From contig SLTK01000007.1 in assembly GCA_004347695.1 (NCBI GenBank), forward strand, positions 784,823 through 848,822: DNA of 64,000 nt. Direction: 5' to 3'. The position numbers and the translations under genes were made by a program. The notes beneath the pieces are model-generated. The model was given only the letters and a program-made list of their open reading frames with translations. It searched no databases and was not told the origin of the DNA. Origin of the DNA: Chloroflexota bacterium. Lineage in GTDB: Bacteria; Chloroflexota; Anaerolineae; Anaerolineales; Anaerolineaceae. Shown piece after piece: positions 25,977-34,812 of this stretch. The stretch's first letter is position 1. The number at the start of each line of letters is the position of its first letter.

Positions 25977-26190
25977 GGGCAAGCTGAAGCTACCCCTACC
26001 TGTGTGGTTGCTTGCCAAGTTCATGTAGGACAAACTTTAGTTTGTCCAAAACCAGTCAACAGGCTGACGAATGGGCAAGCTGAAGCTTACCCTACCTGTG
26101 TGGTTGTTTGCCAAGCACATGTAGGACAAACTTTAGTTTGTCCAATACCAGAGCCAGCAGGCTGACGAATGGGCAAGCTGAAGCTTACCC
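25977..26190. repeat. Tandem repeat of about 97 bp
   Basis: Units start with GGGCAAGCTGAAGCT at 25977, 26073 and 26171, so periods are 96 and 98 bp, giving about 2.2 copies. Each unit contains CCTACCTGTGTGGTTG, the palindrome GGACAAACTTTAGTTTGTCC and AACAGGCTGACGAATG or a near copy. A related arm (GTAAGCTTCAGCTTGCCC) lies just before at about 25865. No coding sequence. Confidence 0.85.
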
Positions 26191-26271
26191 TACATTCGCC
26201 CGTGACCCTCTGACCATTTGATAGTAAAATTCAATGCTTTTCCCACTTTATCCAGGCTTAACCCCCTTCCC

Positions 26272-27501
26272 ATGCGCCGGCTATTCAAACTCGACTTCCC
26301 GCGCCAGTTCTGGCTGATGTTCCTTGGTATGCTGATCAGCACCATTGGCGCCAGCATGATCTGGCCGTTCTTGATGATCTATGTCAGCGAGCGCCTCAAC
26401 CTGCCGCTCACCTTCACCGCCATGCTGCTGACGCTCAACTCGGTCATGGGGCTGATCAGTTCGTTCATCGCCGGTCCCATCATCGATCGCCTGGGGCGGA
26501 AATGGGTAATGGTCATCAGTCTGCTGTTGAACGGTGTTGGTTTTCTATTAATGAGCCAGGCGCACACGCTGCTGGCTTTTGCGGCGCTGATGGCGCTGCA
26601 AGGCGCGGTCAACCCGCTCTACCGCGTCGGTTCGGACGCCATGATGGCGGATTTGATCCCCGCCGAAGAACGGGCAGATGCCTATTCATTGATGCGCCTG
26701 AGTAACAACGTCGGCGTGGCCATTGGCCCGGCAGTCGGCGGATTCCTGGCATCGGCATCCTATAACCTGGCTTTTTTCGGCGCTGCGGCCGGTCTGGCAA
26801 CCTACGGACTACTGCTGGCTTTCCGCGCCAGAGAAACTCTACCCGCAATTCATCCCGCTCAGGCTGCGCAAGCAGCGAGCGAACGTTTTGGCGGCTACGG
26901 TAAAGTGCTTTCCGACAAACCCTACCGTTCTTTTGTCTTTGCCTTTCTCTTCACCCAGTTCAGCGCATCCATCTTGTGGGTGATGCTTTCCGTCTATTCC
27001 AAGACCAATTTTGGCATGCCGGAAAGCCGCTACGGGCTGATCCCCATGACCAACGCACTGATGGTGGTGCTGTTCCAAATCCCTGTCACCCAATGGACAA
27101 AGCGGCATAAACCGCAGGTAATGATGGCGTTGGGCGCCTTTTTCTATGCAGCGGGGGTCGGCAGCGTGGCGTTGGGCAGCGGTTTCTGGGGGTTCTGGCT
27201 GAGCATGGTGATCATGACCATCGGCGAATTGGTGCTGGTGCCGACCTCATCGACTTATGCTGCCAACTCTGCCCCAACGCACATGCGCGGGCGTTACATG
27301 AGCATCTACGGCTTGACCTGGAACGTGGCGCAGGGGATTGGCCCGGTGGGTGGGGGTTTTCTCAATGACACCTTTGGCCCACGGACGATGTGGTATGGCG
27401 GAGGCGTGACAGGTTTGGTCAGCACCGGGCTGTTTATGCTGCTGGCCAGGGTTAGAGGAAAAGAAGTCGTTGCAATGGAGACAAAACAAGTTCAGAGCTA
27501 G
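26272..27501 (+). CDS. Major facilitator superfamily transporter
   Basis: A 409-residue protein with twelve predicted membrane segments. The MFS motif between helices 2 and 3 is visible as GPIIDRLGRKWVM, and a central loop follows helix 6 (RARETLPAIH...). The type resembles drug/metabolite exporters (DHA1-like); the substrate is unknown. ATG 26272 is chosen; the open frame extends 54 bp upstream but the added residues do not look like a membrane-protein start. The sequence upstream lacks a clear ribosome site. Confidence 0.85.
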   Translation: MRRLFKLDFPRQFWLMFLGMLISTIGASMIWPFLMIYVSERLNLPLTFTAMLLTLNSVMGLISSFIAGPIIDRLGRKWVMVISLLLNGVGFLLMSQAHTLLAFAALMALQGAVNPLYRVGSDAMMADLIPAEERADAYSLMRLSNNVGVAIGPAVGGFLASASYNLAFFGAAAGLATYGLLLAFRARETLPAIHPAQAAQAASERFGGYGKVLSDKPYRSFVFAFLFTQFSASILWVMLSVYSKTNFGMPESRYGLIPMTNALMVVLFQIPVTQWTKRHKPQVMMALGAFFYAAGVGSVALGSGFWGFWLSMVIMTIGELVLVPTSSTYAANSAPTHMRGRYMSIYGLTWNVAQGIGPVGGGFLNDTFGPRTMWYGGGVTGLVSTGLFMLLARVRGKEVVAMETKQVQS

Positions 27502-28053
27502 TTTAGACTTGTCGTGATGATTGAACCTGCATGCAAGATGAATGAAAAATCGGCTTTCATGAATTGTTCGCGGAGGTACCCGTGGTCGAAAGCACCCCGT
27601 GTGCTTTACAAAAACACCTCTATTTTGTGAAGTACTAATTTACAAGAAATGGTCATTTTCGTAAAATAGCCGTTCTGCCAAGAAAATAATCAAGCCGGTA
27701 TTTCTCAGAAGGTTTTCCCTTATTGCGTACCTCATGCTGGCAACTTGTGCGGTTGCCTGGCGGGTAGCACCTGGTTTTTATCCATGGGCGTTAAGATCAG
27801 GTGCATCGCTCCTGGAGTTTGTGATGATTGGCCCACCTGTTAACCCAGGAGCAACGCACCCGATGGTCTCTGGGTACGAAGCACTTGCAAAGTACGTTGC
27901 ACCCGCCATTGATTTAAAACGACCATTTTGTATGTAATTTCTGGTTTGGTCTGATGCAAGGTGTGCTTTTGGCCGGGTAGTGTTGCGCTGCGTGATTTTC
28001 ACCCTGTGCTATAATCGCCATACTCTGCTGAATTATTAGAAAAAAACCTATTG
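27502..28053. repeat. Intergenic region with palindromic element
   Basis: No gene seen. It contains the second copy of the palindromic family: GTGCATCGCTCCT (27801-27813) facing AGGAGCAACGCAC (27847-27859) with a 33-bp spacer. A related arm, GAAGCACTTGCAAAGTACGTTGCACC, lies at 27878-27903. The first 200 bp hold a hairpin-rich stretch I do not recognise (near GGAGGTACCCGTGG, 27570-27620). Confidence 0.6.
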
Positions 28054-28983
28054 ATGCGATTTCTCATTACCGGCGCTGCCGGATTCCTCGGTTCGTCTCT
28101 GGCCAACCGCCTGGTGCGCGAAGGGCACGAGGTGCGCGGCCTGGACGATTTGTCCACCGGCGACCCGGCGGTGCTCTCGCCCGAGGTGCATTTCACCCGC
28201 GGCGACGTCAACGACCGTCCCAAGCTGTGGACGCTGCTGCAGGAAGTGGACTGCGTCTATCACCTGGCAGCGCGCGTACTGGTGCCCGAATCGGTGCTCT
28301 ACCCGCGTGAGTATAACCAGACCAACGTCGGCGGTACGGTCAGCCTGATGGAAGCCATGCGCGATGTTGGCGTGCGCCGGGTGGTGTTTGTCTCGTCGGG
28401 AGCTGTGTATGGCGATCAGCAGCAGCAGCCGGTGCGTGAGGACGCGCTGCCTAACCCGCGTTCGCCGTATGCGGTCTCCAAGCTGGCGGCGGAGTATTAT
28501 GTCAAAACCATCGGGGGTCTGTGGGGGATAGAGACCCTTTGTCTGCGCGTCTTCAATGCCTACGGCCCCGGTCAGCATTTCCCGCCGGTGCATGCGCCAG
28601 TGGTGCTTTCCTTCCTGCGCCAAGCGCTCAACAACGGCACGCTGGTAGTACACGGCGACGGCCAGCAAACGCGCGACTATGTTTATGTGGACGACGCGGT
28701 CAATGCCATGCTGGCGGCATCCACTGCGCCGGAGGTCAACCAGCTAACCATCAATGTAGGCAGTGGGCGGGAGACCAGCGTACGCGATCTGGCCAAGCTG
28801 GTAATTTCGGTAACCGGCGCCAACCCCGAGGTGGTTTACAATCCGCGCTCGGATCGCGGCTCGTCGCGCCTGTGCGCTGACCTGACCCTGGCAGCCGACA
28901 AGCTCAACTATAAGCCAAGCATCGGACTGGAGACCGGTCTGCGCCTGACCCTGGAGCGCGACACCCGGCTGCGTGTGCGGTAA
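28054..28983 (+). CDS. NAD-dependent sugar epimerase/dehydratase
   Basis: A 309-residue short-chain dehydrogenase of the extended type. The N-terminus has the NAD-binding GAAGFLG, then LDDLSTG, the VSSGAVYG segment and the catalytic Tyr-x3-Lys in SPYAVSKLAAEYY; the C-terminal part matches UDP-glucose 4-epimerase relatives (LCLRVFNAYGPGQ, RDYVYVDDAV). It should act on an NDP-sugar for surface polysaccharide; the precise reaction is unknown. ATG 28054 is used; a TTG directly before it is also possible. Confidence 0.9.
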   Translation: MRFLITGAAGFLGSSLANRLVREGHEVRGLDDLSTGDPAVLSPEVHFTRGDVNDRPKLWTLLQEVDCVYHLAARVLVPESVLYPREYNQTNVGGTVSLMEAMRDVGVRRVVFVSSGAVYGDQQQQPVREDALPNPRSPYAVSKLAAEYYVKTIGGLWGIETLCLRVFNAYGPGQHFPPVHAPVVLSFLRQALNNGTLVVHGDGQQTRDYVYVDDAVNAMLAASTAPEVNQLTINVGSGRETSVRDLAKLVISVTGANPEVVYNPRSDRGSSRLCADLTLAADKLNYKPSIGLETGLRLTLERDTRLRVR

Positions 28984-29222
28984 CAGAGCAGGATCGCATC
29001 ATGAGCAGGTTGCCTCCCCGACTTTAAAAGTGGGGGGATTGGCGGGTGATTGAAATCGCCACTATCCTGCAGTCGATAAATGTGTATAATTATTCTATAC
29101 GCAATTCATTTTGCGGCAGTATTACCCCCGGTGATGGTCTGCCCCCGCCGTAGCCGCCGCGAATCCTGCCCTCGGATGGACCGTTTCAGACGGTCGCCGT
29201 CCAATTTCTACAATATCGGCTC
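28984..29222. other. Leader of the repeat lipoprotein with two hairpins and a TATAAT box
   Basis: Two inverted repeats follow the epimerase gene: CCTCCCC-ACTT/AAGT-GGGGGG (about 29012-29038) and GGCG..ATTGAAAT.CGCC (about 29041-29060). TATAAT is at 29085-29090 but has no good -35 box. The rest up to 29222 has no gene. Confidence 0.45.
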
Positions 29223-30686
29223 ATGCTGGCAAAACTGCTGCGAACCCCTTTCATTTGTGTCATTTTACTGCTGGCAGCTTTGCTGCTGGCGGGCTGCGAC
29301 GCGGTGGAAACCGCCCCGCAGCCTGAACCTGGCACTTACTCGGTGGATACTGCTTTCCGTGAATATTATGCGTCACTGGGCGGACGTGACATTCTGGGGC
29401 CAGCCATCAGCGCCCTGTTCAATTACCGCAGCAAAGAGTGCCAGTACGTTCAGAATGCGCTGATGTGCTTTGATCCCCAGGCGGAGGGCATTGCCCGCTT
29501 CTCACTTTTTCCGCTGGGAGATGCCCTTGGTATTTATGAGGACCCCGAGATATCTGCCGCGGGCAATCTGGTGGTGGACGGCTATCCAATCTACGAGGAG
29601 TTCGAGGAAATCTACCACCGCCTGTACGGGCCCTTGTATGTTGGCCGGCCGCTCACCCAGCCGCGCTACAACGCTAACGGCAGCCGCATCGAGCAGTATT
29701 TCCAGAATGTTGGCTTTTACCGCAGCGTCAATGATGCGCCTGGTGAAGTGCATTTGCTTTCCTATGGCGTTTTTGCGTGTTCAACCGACTGCCGTTTCAC
29801 GCCACCGCAAACCGCCGTTGTCACTGCCAATATTGCCAGCGCCTCTCAGCCGTATTTGTCACAGGTGGCGCGCTTGGGCGGTTTGAACGTCTTTGGCATG
29901 CCGCTGACCGAACCTTTCGTGGCGCCGGACGGCAACCTGGAGCAGATTTACGAGAACGTGGTACTCTACTCACCGCAGGAGGATACCAGCAGCCTGCAAC
30001 TGCGTCCGGTAGCGCTGCTTTTGGGTGTACCGGTCGATCCGCCAGGACCAGAATTGCGCAGTCAGGCAGAAGGTGTGGTCTTTTACCCGACTGAAGGCGA
30101 TCTGGGTTACCATGTGCCGCTGGTGTTCGATTATTTCATTGCGCAGCACGGCGGCCGAGAGATCTCCGGCAAGCCATTGGGGGAAATTTCACCGTTCAAT
30201 GGCACCTTATACCGCCAATGCTTTGAGAATTACTGCCTGTATTTTGACAGCAGTGCCGCGGAAAGCCTGCAGGTGCGCATGGCGCCGTTGGGACTGGATT
30301 ATCTCAACCAGACTCAGGCTGCCCCGGCGGTTGAGTCCACGCCGGTCGCACTGGAAGCGCAAGCCATTCACATGGTAGCCAATCCTGGCACCCCGCGTAT
30401 CCCGGCTGACCAACCCCAGCGTTTTGACCTGTTTGTGGTGCGGGCGGCGGATAACCAGCCAATCCCCGGCATTGAATCTGAATTAACCCTGACAATGCCG
30501 GATGGTGCTCAGATGATCTACCCGTTGCCGCCAACCGATGCACAGGGGCGCGCCAGCCTGAGCATCCCCCCAATCGAACCGGCGCCGGTCAATGGCACGG
30601 TGATTTCATTCAAGGTTTGCCTGAACGCCTCGACAACTGGCACGATGTGTACATCCGACAGCTATTTGATCTGGAATTTTCAATAA
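29223..30686 (+). CDS. Secreted lipoprotein with LGFP-like repeats and C-terminal Ig-like domain
   Basis: A 487-residue protein with a signal peptide ending in the lipobox LAGC near residue 23. Four related segments follow: FREYYASLGGRDILGPAIS, YHRLYGPLYVGRPLTQP, YLSQVARLGGLNVFGMPLTEP and FDYFIAQHGGREISGKPLGE, spaced about 75-100 residues. Their core (aromatic, LGG, G.P.) resembles LGFP-type repeats, which are known from actinobacterial wall proteins. The last 110 residues look like a beta-sandwich (PRFDLFVVRAADNQPIPGIESEL pattern). Cysteine pairs probably form disulfides. The role is unknown; surface location is inferred. Confidence 0.75.
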   Translation: MLAKLLRTPFICVILLLAALLLAGCDAVETAPQPEPGTYSVDTAFREYYASLGGRDILGPAISALFNYRSKECQYVQNALMCFDPQAEGIARFSLFPLGDALGIYEDPEISAAGNLVVDGYPIYEEFEEIYHRLYGPLYVGRPLTQPRYNANGSRIEQYFQNVGFYRSVNDAPGEVHLLSYGVFACSTDCRFTPPQTAVVTANIASASQPYLSQVARLGGLNVFGMPLTEPFVAPDGNLEQIYENVVLYSPQEDTSSLQLRPVALLLGVPVDPPGPELRSQAEGVVFYPTEGDLGYHVPLVFDYFIAQHGGREISGKPLGEISPFNGTLYRQCFENYCLYFDSSAAESLQVRMAPLGLDYLNQTQAAPAVESTPVALEAQAIHMVANPGTPRIPADQPQRFDLFVVRAADNQPIPGIESELTLTMPDGAQMIYPLPPTDAQGRASLSIPPIEPAPVNGTVISFKVCLNASTTGTMCTSDSYLIWNFQ

Positions 30687-30893
30687 GACGCTGCCGGGAG
30701 GATTGCACCTGGATTGACCGGTTAGCCAGTCGCCAAAGCGTGAGGGACGATACACTTGACCTGAATAGAGACGCATCTTCTCAGGCGAGGATATCCTCAG
30801 TGTCTCAATGGGGGGATTGCTCCCACGTGAGTGGGGACAACGGAAAAGCCGGGTGACGGTTGGTCACGTGCATCGCCCGTAAATCCAGGCCTT
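30687..30893. other. Gap with a solitary CRISPR-like repeat
   Basis: No gene. At about 30826-30843 the sequence CTCCCACGTGAGTGGGGACA has the hyphenated palindrome of I-E type repeats, but nothing similar lies 61 bp to either side. Possibly a decayed array end or an unrelated hairpin. Confidence 0.35.
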
Positions 30894-32207
30894 TTACTCG
30901 TACTTCAATGCATTGACCGGCACCAGTGTGGCAGCGCGCAGCGAGGGATACAACCCCGAGATGATGCCAACCAGCGTGGCGAACACCAGCGCGAAGAGCG
31001 GCAGCCATCCCGGAGTGGAGGTCGCCAACTGGGTGCCGCCGTAGGGGTTGGATGGCATAAAGGTGGATGCCACCATATTGAGCAGCAAACTGCCTCCCCA
31101 GCCGATGATCACCCCGCCGATGCCGCCGATAAAGCCAATGCCGGCGGCTTCACCCAGGAAGATGCTAAGCACATCCTTGTTGGTGGCGCCAACTGCTTTC
31201 ATCAGTCCAATTTCACGGGTACGTTCCAGAATTGCCATAGCCATGGTGTTGGCAATACCGATGGCTGCCACCAGCAGCGAGATCGCGCCGATACCACCAA
31301 AAACCACCTGCAGCACAATAAAAAACGAGTTGATTCCCTGCACTACCGACTGTGAAGTGCTGGCCTGGTAACCCATATTGGTGATGGCATCCGCGATCTC
31401 AGTTGCCTGGTCGGGGTCCTCAGCGCGCACCACCAACTGATTGTAGCCATCGCGGTTGTAATTGATGCGCGAACCCATCATCCATTCATTCCAGGCGGTC
31501 AATTCATCCAACCGAACGAACATGACGCTGTCCTGCTCGGCCTGGGCTTGCGACATGATGCCCACGATCTTGATATTGACCGTTTTGTTGATCATCACGC
31601 CGTCTTGCGTCCATTTGGTGAGCACCAGCCGCAGCGTCTGGCCGAGGACGTCCGGCTGCGCTGGGGGGTCCTGCCCCGGGCGTTGTTTGGGGTCATAAAA
31701 CTGCTGAGCAACCCACCCTCCAATGATTGCCTGACCGCGTTCCAGGGTGGTAACGCCGCCCTGCATCGGGTATTCGAATACCCCGATATCGTCCAGATCG
31801 ACCCCCTGAATCCAGGGGTAATTTTCCAGCCGGCCAGACTTTAATACCGCCTGGCCGTAGATTCCTTGCTTTGGCGTGACCAGAGTCACTCCTGGCAGCG
31901 CTTTGATATCTTCGATGGTCTGTGGAGTCAGAATTTTCATTCCCGGGGGGACGTCGCCCTTACCTGAGGATCTGCCGACTTCCATCATCACCGGAGCTTC
32001 GCTGTAACCGGGGTAAACATCCACCCGGCGCAGGTCGCTGATGCCCCACAGGTTTGAGGTGGCGCTTTTCTGCAAGCCGATTGCCAGCGAGATGAGCAGG
32101 ATCACCGAAGCCGTGCCGATCACCACGCCAATGGCCGTGAGCATGACGCGGCCTTTGCGGCGTCCCAGATTATCCAGAATTAACCGTAATAAATCGATAA
32201 ATCGCAT
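30894..32207 (-). CDS. MacB-like ABC transporter permease (FtsX fold)
   Basis: A 437-residue permease with an N-terminal membrane helix, a MacB_PCD periplasmic core (about 45-285) and three C-terminal helices of the FtsX domain (about 300-437; MAMAILERTREIGLMKAVGATNKDV). The motif between helices 2 and 3 (REIGLMKAVGA) is the coupling helix. MacB-type permeases use ATP to drive extrusion of substrates from outside the membrane rather than classic transport. Last gene of the four-gene unit with Yip1 protein, ATPase and secreted CARDB protein. The cargo is unknown. Confidence 0.88.
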   Translation of the reverse strand: MRFIDLLRLILDNLGRRKGRVMLTAIGVVIGTASVILLISLAIGLQKSATSNLWGISDLRRVDVYPGYSEAPVMMEVGRSSGKGDVPPGMKILTPQTIEDIKALPGVTLVTPKQGIYGQAVLKSGRLENYPWIQGVDLDDIGVFEYPMQGGVTTLERGQAIIGGWVAQQFYDPKQRPGQDPPAQPDVLGQTLRLVLTKWTQDGVMINKTVNIKIVGIMSQAQAEQDSVMFVRLDELTAWNEWMMGSRINYNRDGYNQLVVRAEDPDQATEIADAITNMGYQASTSQSVVQGINSFFIVLQVVFGGIGAISLLVAAIGIANTMAMAILERTREIGLMKAVGATNKDVLSIFLGEAAGIGFIGGIGGVIIGWGGSLLLNMVASTFMPSNPYGGTQLATSTPGWLPLFALVFATLVGIISGLYPSLRAATLVPVNALKYE

Positions 32208-32256
32208 GCGATACCTCGTTCATAGTCCCACGCGCACCTGCAGATTCAGAATCGCT

Positions 32257-34068
32257 TTATCCCTTAGGTCCGGGTTGAATGGGTTTGGTATTGCCGGGCA
32301 ACGGTTCAATGGGGATTTCTTCGATCGGGGTCTCAGGCACCGAGGGCGAGCTGTCCAGCCCAAACAAACCCTTGAAGAAGCGGACGATCTTTTGCCACAG
32401 GTTTTCATTACCAGATGAACCATTGCCATCGGTTGGGAAATTGGGGTCCTGACCCTCGGGCATGGGTTCGGGGGCCGGCATTTCCTGAACCTCGATCGAC
32501 ATGTTTTGGACGATCACCCGCTGCTGGTTGAAGTCATCGGTGTAATTGACCGTGACCTCCAGGTCGAGCGGTCCAGCCTGGTACGGCATGACGTTGGCGT
32601 CCAGGGTAAAATAGCCGCCCGGTTCCAGCGCGCCGACCAGCGAGACATTGTTAGTCACATCCGCATTCTGCGCGGTTACCTTGATGTTGCCAAGTACCGC
32701 AGACTTGCGCCCCAGGTTGGTAATCTGCAGCGGCAGCATATTCATGTTACCGGTCATGAACACGCCCGGGTCGCGGTAGAACCCGATTTCGACCTGCGGC
32801 AGTTGGAAAACCAGCAGGGTGATGATTTGATCGTTGCTCTGGCGCACGCCCTTGGTGTCGTCAAAAACAAAGGAAATCTTGAAGGCATAAGCGGCCGGGT
32901 TGGCGGTCACGTTGACTACCAGCGGCACGCTGATTTTTTGGGTGGCGCCCGCAACCAGGTCGCCCAGGTACACCAAATTCGAGGAGCCCAGCGGCGCAAA
33001 GGTCGAAAGGTCGCCGCCGCCACCAGAAACGCCGCCTGCGCCTGGCGTGCCGGTATCCGCGCTGCCGCCGCCGCCGAGCACCATCGTCACGGTGCGGGCA
33101 TCGGCGTTACCCAGATTGGTCACGCTAAGGTCGAGGGTGAACATCGAGCCGGGCTGCAGTGGCTCTACATCCGTCCCGTAATTGCTGACGACCAACTGCG
33201 GCCGGCTGACCGCTGTTGGGGTGGCGGTGGGGCGGGCCACTCCGCCCGAAGAGGACGGCTGGCTCAGGCTGATGGTGATGGTAAAAGTCTCGGTGTACGT
33301 CGCAACGCCGGCCAGATCGGTGTAACTTACATTGACGGTGATCGAGCCATATTTCACCCCGAAAAGCGATGAACTGGCAATGAAGGGCTGCACCACATCC
33401 AGCCGTTCGCCGGGGTCGATCTCGCTCAATGAGCGCACGCCGCCGGTATCCACCGGCATGAACTCGCTGCCGCTAAAGGTGAGGACAACGTTACGACCAA
33501 AATCCTGCCCGTTATTGCGCACCCGCAGCGTCAGATCGAATTGCGACCCGGCCTTGATCGAATCAGCGCCAACCGAGTAGGAATCGAGGACAAGAAGGGG
33601 ACGACCGGGGGCGGGGCTGGTAGCGGCCGCCGCAGCAGTGGTCGTCAGCACGGCATTTCCAACCTCTCCACCAGTATCACTGATTCTTACGGTAGTGACG
33701 TCCATCGATCCAGGTGTAACTGTTCCTGGAATGCCAATGGTAACGGCTACTGTCCTCGTTGCTGCATCGCCCAAATCGATTTCGCCACTAGGGGACACCT
33801 CGACATTCCACGGGTTTTTAGGGTCAGAAATGCTTGTGGAACTTATAGTTAAGGTTACTGGGCTTCCAGAGTTGTTCGTTATTGTTAATGTGTAGGAGAC
33901 CACAGCACCAGGCTGACCGCTTTTGGCATCTGTTCCAGGGGTGATCGAAACTCCTGTCTGGTTTAATCCTACCGTTGGAGCTGTATCCTGGGCGTAACCC
34001 GGTTGAACGGCTGCCATTCCTAAAAATAGCGCGATGAGCAGGACAATGGATAAGAATTTAGCTTTCAT
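32257..34068 (-). CDS. Secreted protein with NEW3 and CARDB-like domains
   Basis: A 603-residue protein with a signal peptide (cleaved after VQPGYA-Q, about residue 26). A NEW3/COG1361-like beta-sandwich (about 35-140) is followed by two to three CARDB-like segments, separated by Ser/Gly/Pro/Thr-rich linkers, e.g. ATPTAVSRPQL. The C-terminus carries an amphipathic, Phe-rich segment (WQKIVRFFKGLFGL) and a Pro-rich tail. The gene overlaps the ATPase by 11 bp, so it belongs to the ABC system. It could be a substrate-binding or adaptor protein acting with the MacB-like permease. The ATG at 34068 is preferred because it starts a canonical signal peptide. Confidence 0.8.
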   Translation of the reverse strand: MKAKFLSIVLLIALFLGMAAVQPGYAQDTAPTVGLNQTGVSITPGTDAKSGQPGAVVSYTLTITNNSGSPVTLTISSTSISDPKNPWNVEVSPSGEIDLGDAATRTVAVTIGIPGTVTPGSMDVTTVRISDTGGEVGNAVLTTTAAAAATSPAPGRPLLVLDSYSVGADSIKAGSQFDLTLRVRNNGQDFGRNVVLTFSGSEFMPVDTGGVRSLSEIDPGERLDVVQPFIASSSLFGVKYGSITVNVSYTDLAGVATYTETFTITISLSQPSSSGGVARPTATPTAVSRPQLVVSNYGTDVEPLQPGSMFTLDLSVTNLGNADARTVTMVLGGGGSADTGTPGAGGVSGGGGDLSTFAPLGSSNLVYLGDLVAGATQKISVPLVVNVTANPAAYAFKISFVFDDTKGVRQSNDQIITLLVFQLPQVEIGFYRDPGVFMTGNMNMLPLQITNLGRKSAVLGNIKVTAQNADVTNNVSLVGALEPGGYFTLDANVMPYQAGPLDLEVTVNYTDDFNQQRVIVQNMSIEVQEMPAPEPMPEGQDPNFPTDGNGSSGNENLWQKIVRFFKGLFGLDSSPSVPETPIEEIPIEPLPGNTKPIQPGPKG

Positions 34069-34801
34069 GGGTTGTTTCCCCTTCCGAGGTTTCTGCGAAA
34101 TCAAAGGTGGATGCTGCCTGGTATTCAGCTTCGCTGACGATGCGGCCGTCCAGCAGATAAATGATATGGGTCGAAAAATGCTGCATGCGCGGGTCATGCG
34201 TTACCACGATCACCGTATGTCCGGCCTTATGCAGCACTGACAGCAGTTGCATGATGCCGTAACCGCTGGCGGTGTCCAGGTTTCCGGTTGGCTCATCCGC
34301 CAGAATAATCTTTGGCTGATTGACCAGCGAGCGGGCAATGGCCACCCGCTGCTGCTGTCCGCCGGACAACTCAGTGGGTTTGTGCAGAGCGCGGTCGTCC
34401 AACCCCACCCGCTTCAGCAATTCCATGGAGCGCGTACGCCGTTCCCGGTTGGTAGTGCGGGCAAAACGCATCGGGAAACCGACGTTTTCGGCCGCGTTCA
34501 TGGTCGCCACCAGGTTAAAGGATTGGAAGATGAACCCGACCATCTTGCGCCGGTACTCCGCAAGCTGGTTTTCGTCCATTTTTTCCAACGGTTCTCCGTC
34601 CACAACGATACTGCCGGAGGTTGGACGGTCCAGGCCGCCAATCAGGTGCAGCAGTGTGCTTTTCCCGGAACCGGATGGACCCATGACGACCGTGAAAGAG
34701 CCGGGAATGATATCCAGATCGATGCCATCCAGGGCATGCACCGTGGACTTGCCCATCACGTATGTTTTGCGCAGGTCGCGAATTTGAATGAAGATAGTCA
34801 T
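34058..34801 (-). CDS. ABC transporter ATP-binding protein, MacB/LolD type
   Basis: A 247-residue ATPase with Walker A GPSGSGKST, Q-loop FQSFNLV, signature LSGGQQQR, Walker B ILADEPTG and the switch His in VTHDPR. The C-terminal extension (TFDFAETSEG) is beyond the usual end of LolD-like proteins. It should power the MacB-like permease. Second gene of the unit, 11 bp after the Yip1 gene and overlapping the secreted protein gene by 11 bp. Confidence 0.93.
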   Translation of the reverse strand: MTIFIQIRDLRKTYVMGKSTVHALDGIDLDIIPGSFTVVMGPSGSGKSTLLHLIGGLDRPTSGSIVVDGEPLEKMDENQLAEYRRKMVGFIFQSFNLVATMNAAENVGFPMRFARTTNRERRTRSMELLKRVGLDDRALHKPTELSGGQQQRVAIARSLVNQPKIILADEPTGNLDTASGYGIMQLLSVLHKAGHTVIVVTHDPRMQHFSTHIIYLLDGRIVSEAEYQAASTFDFAETSEGETTHES

Positions 34802-34812
34802 GCAGCCATAGC

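Noticed and set aside
29131..29190. A GGTGATGG motif in the leader of the repeat lipoprotein resembling a fluoride riboswitch
   Set aside because: The P1 arms do not pair (GGTG against CCCC) and the pseudoknot would be only about 4 bp. The downstream gene has no link to fluoride.
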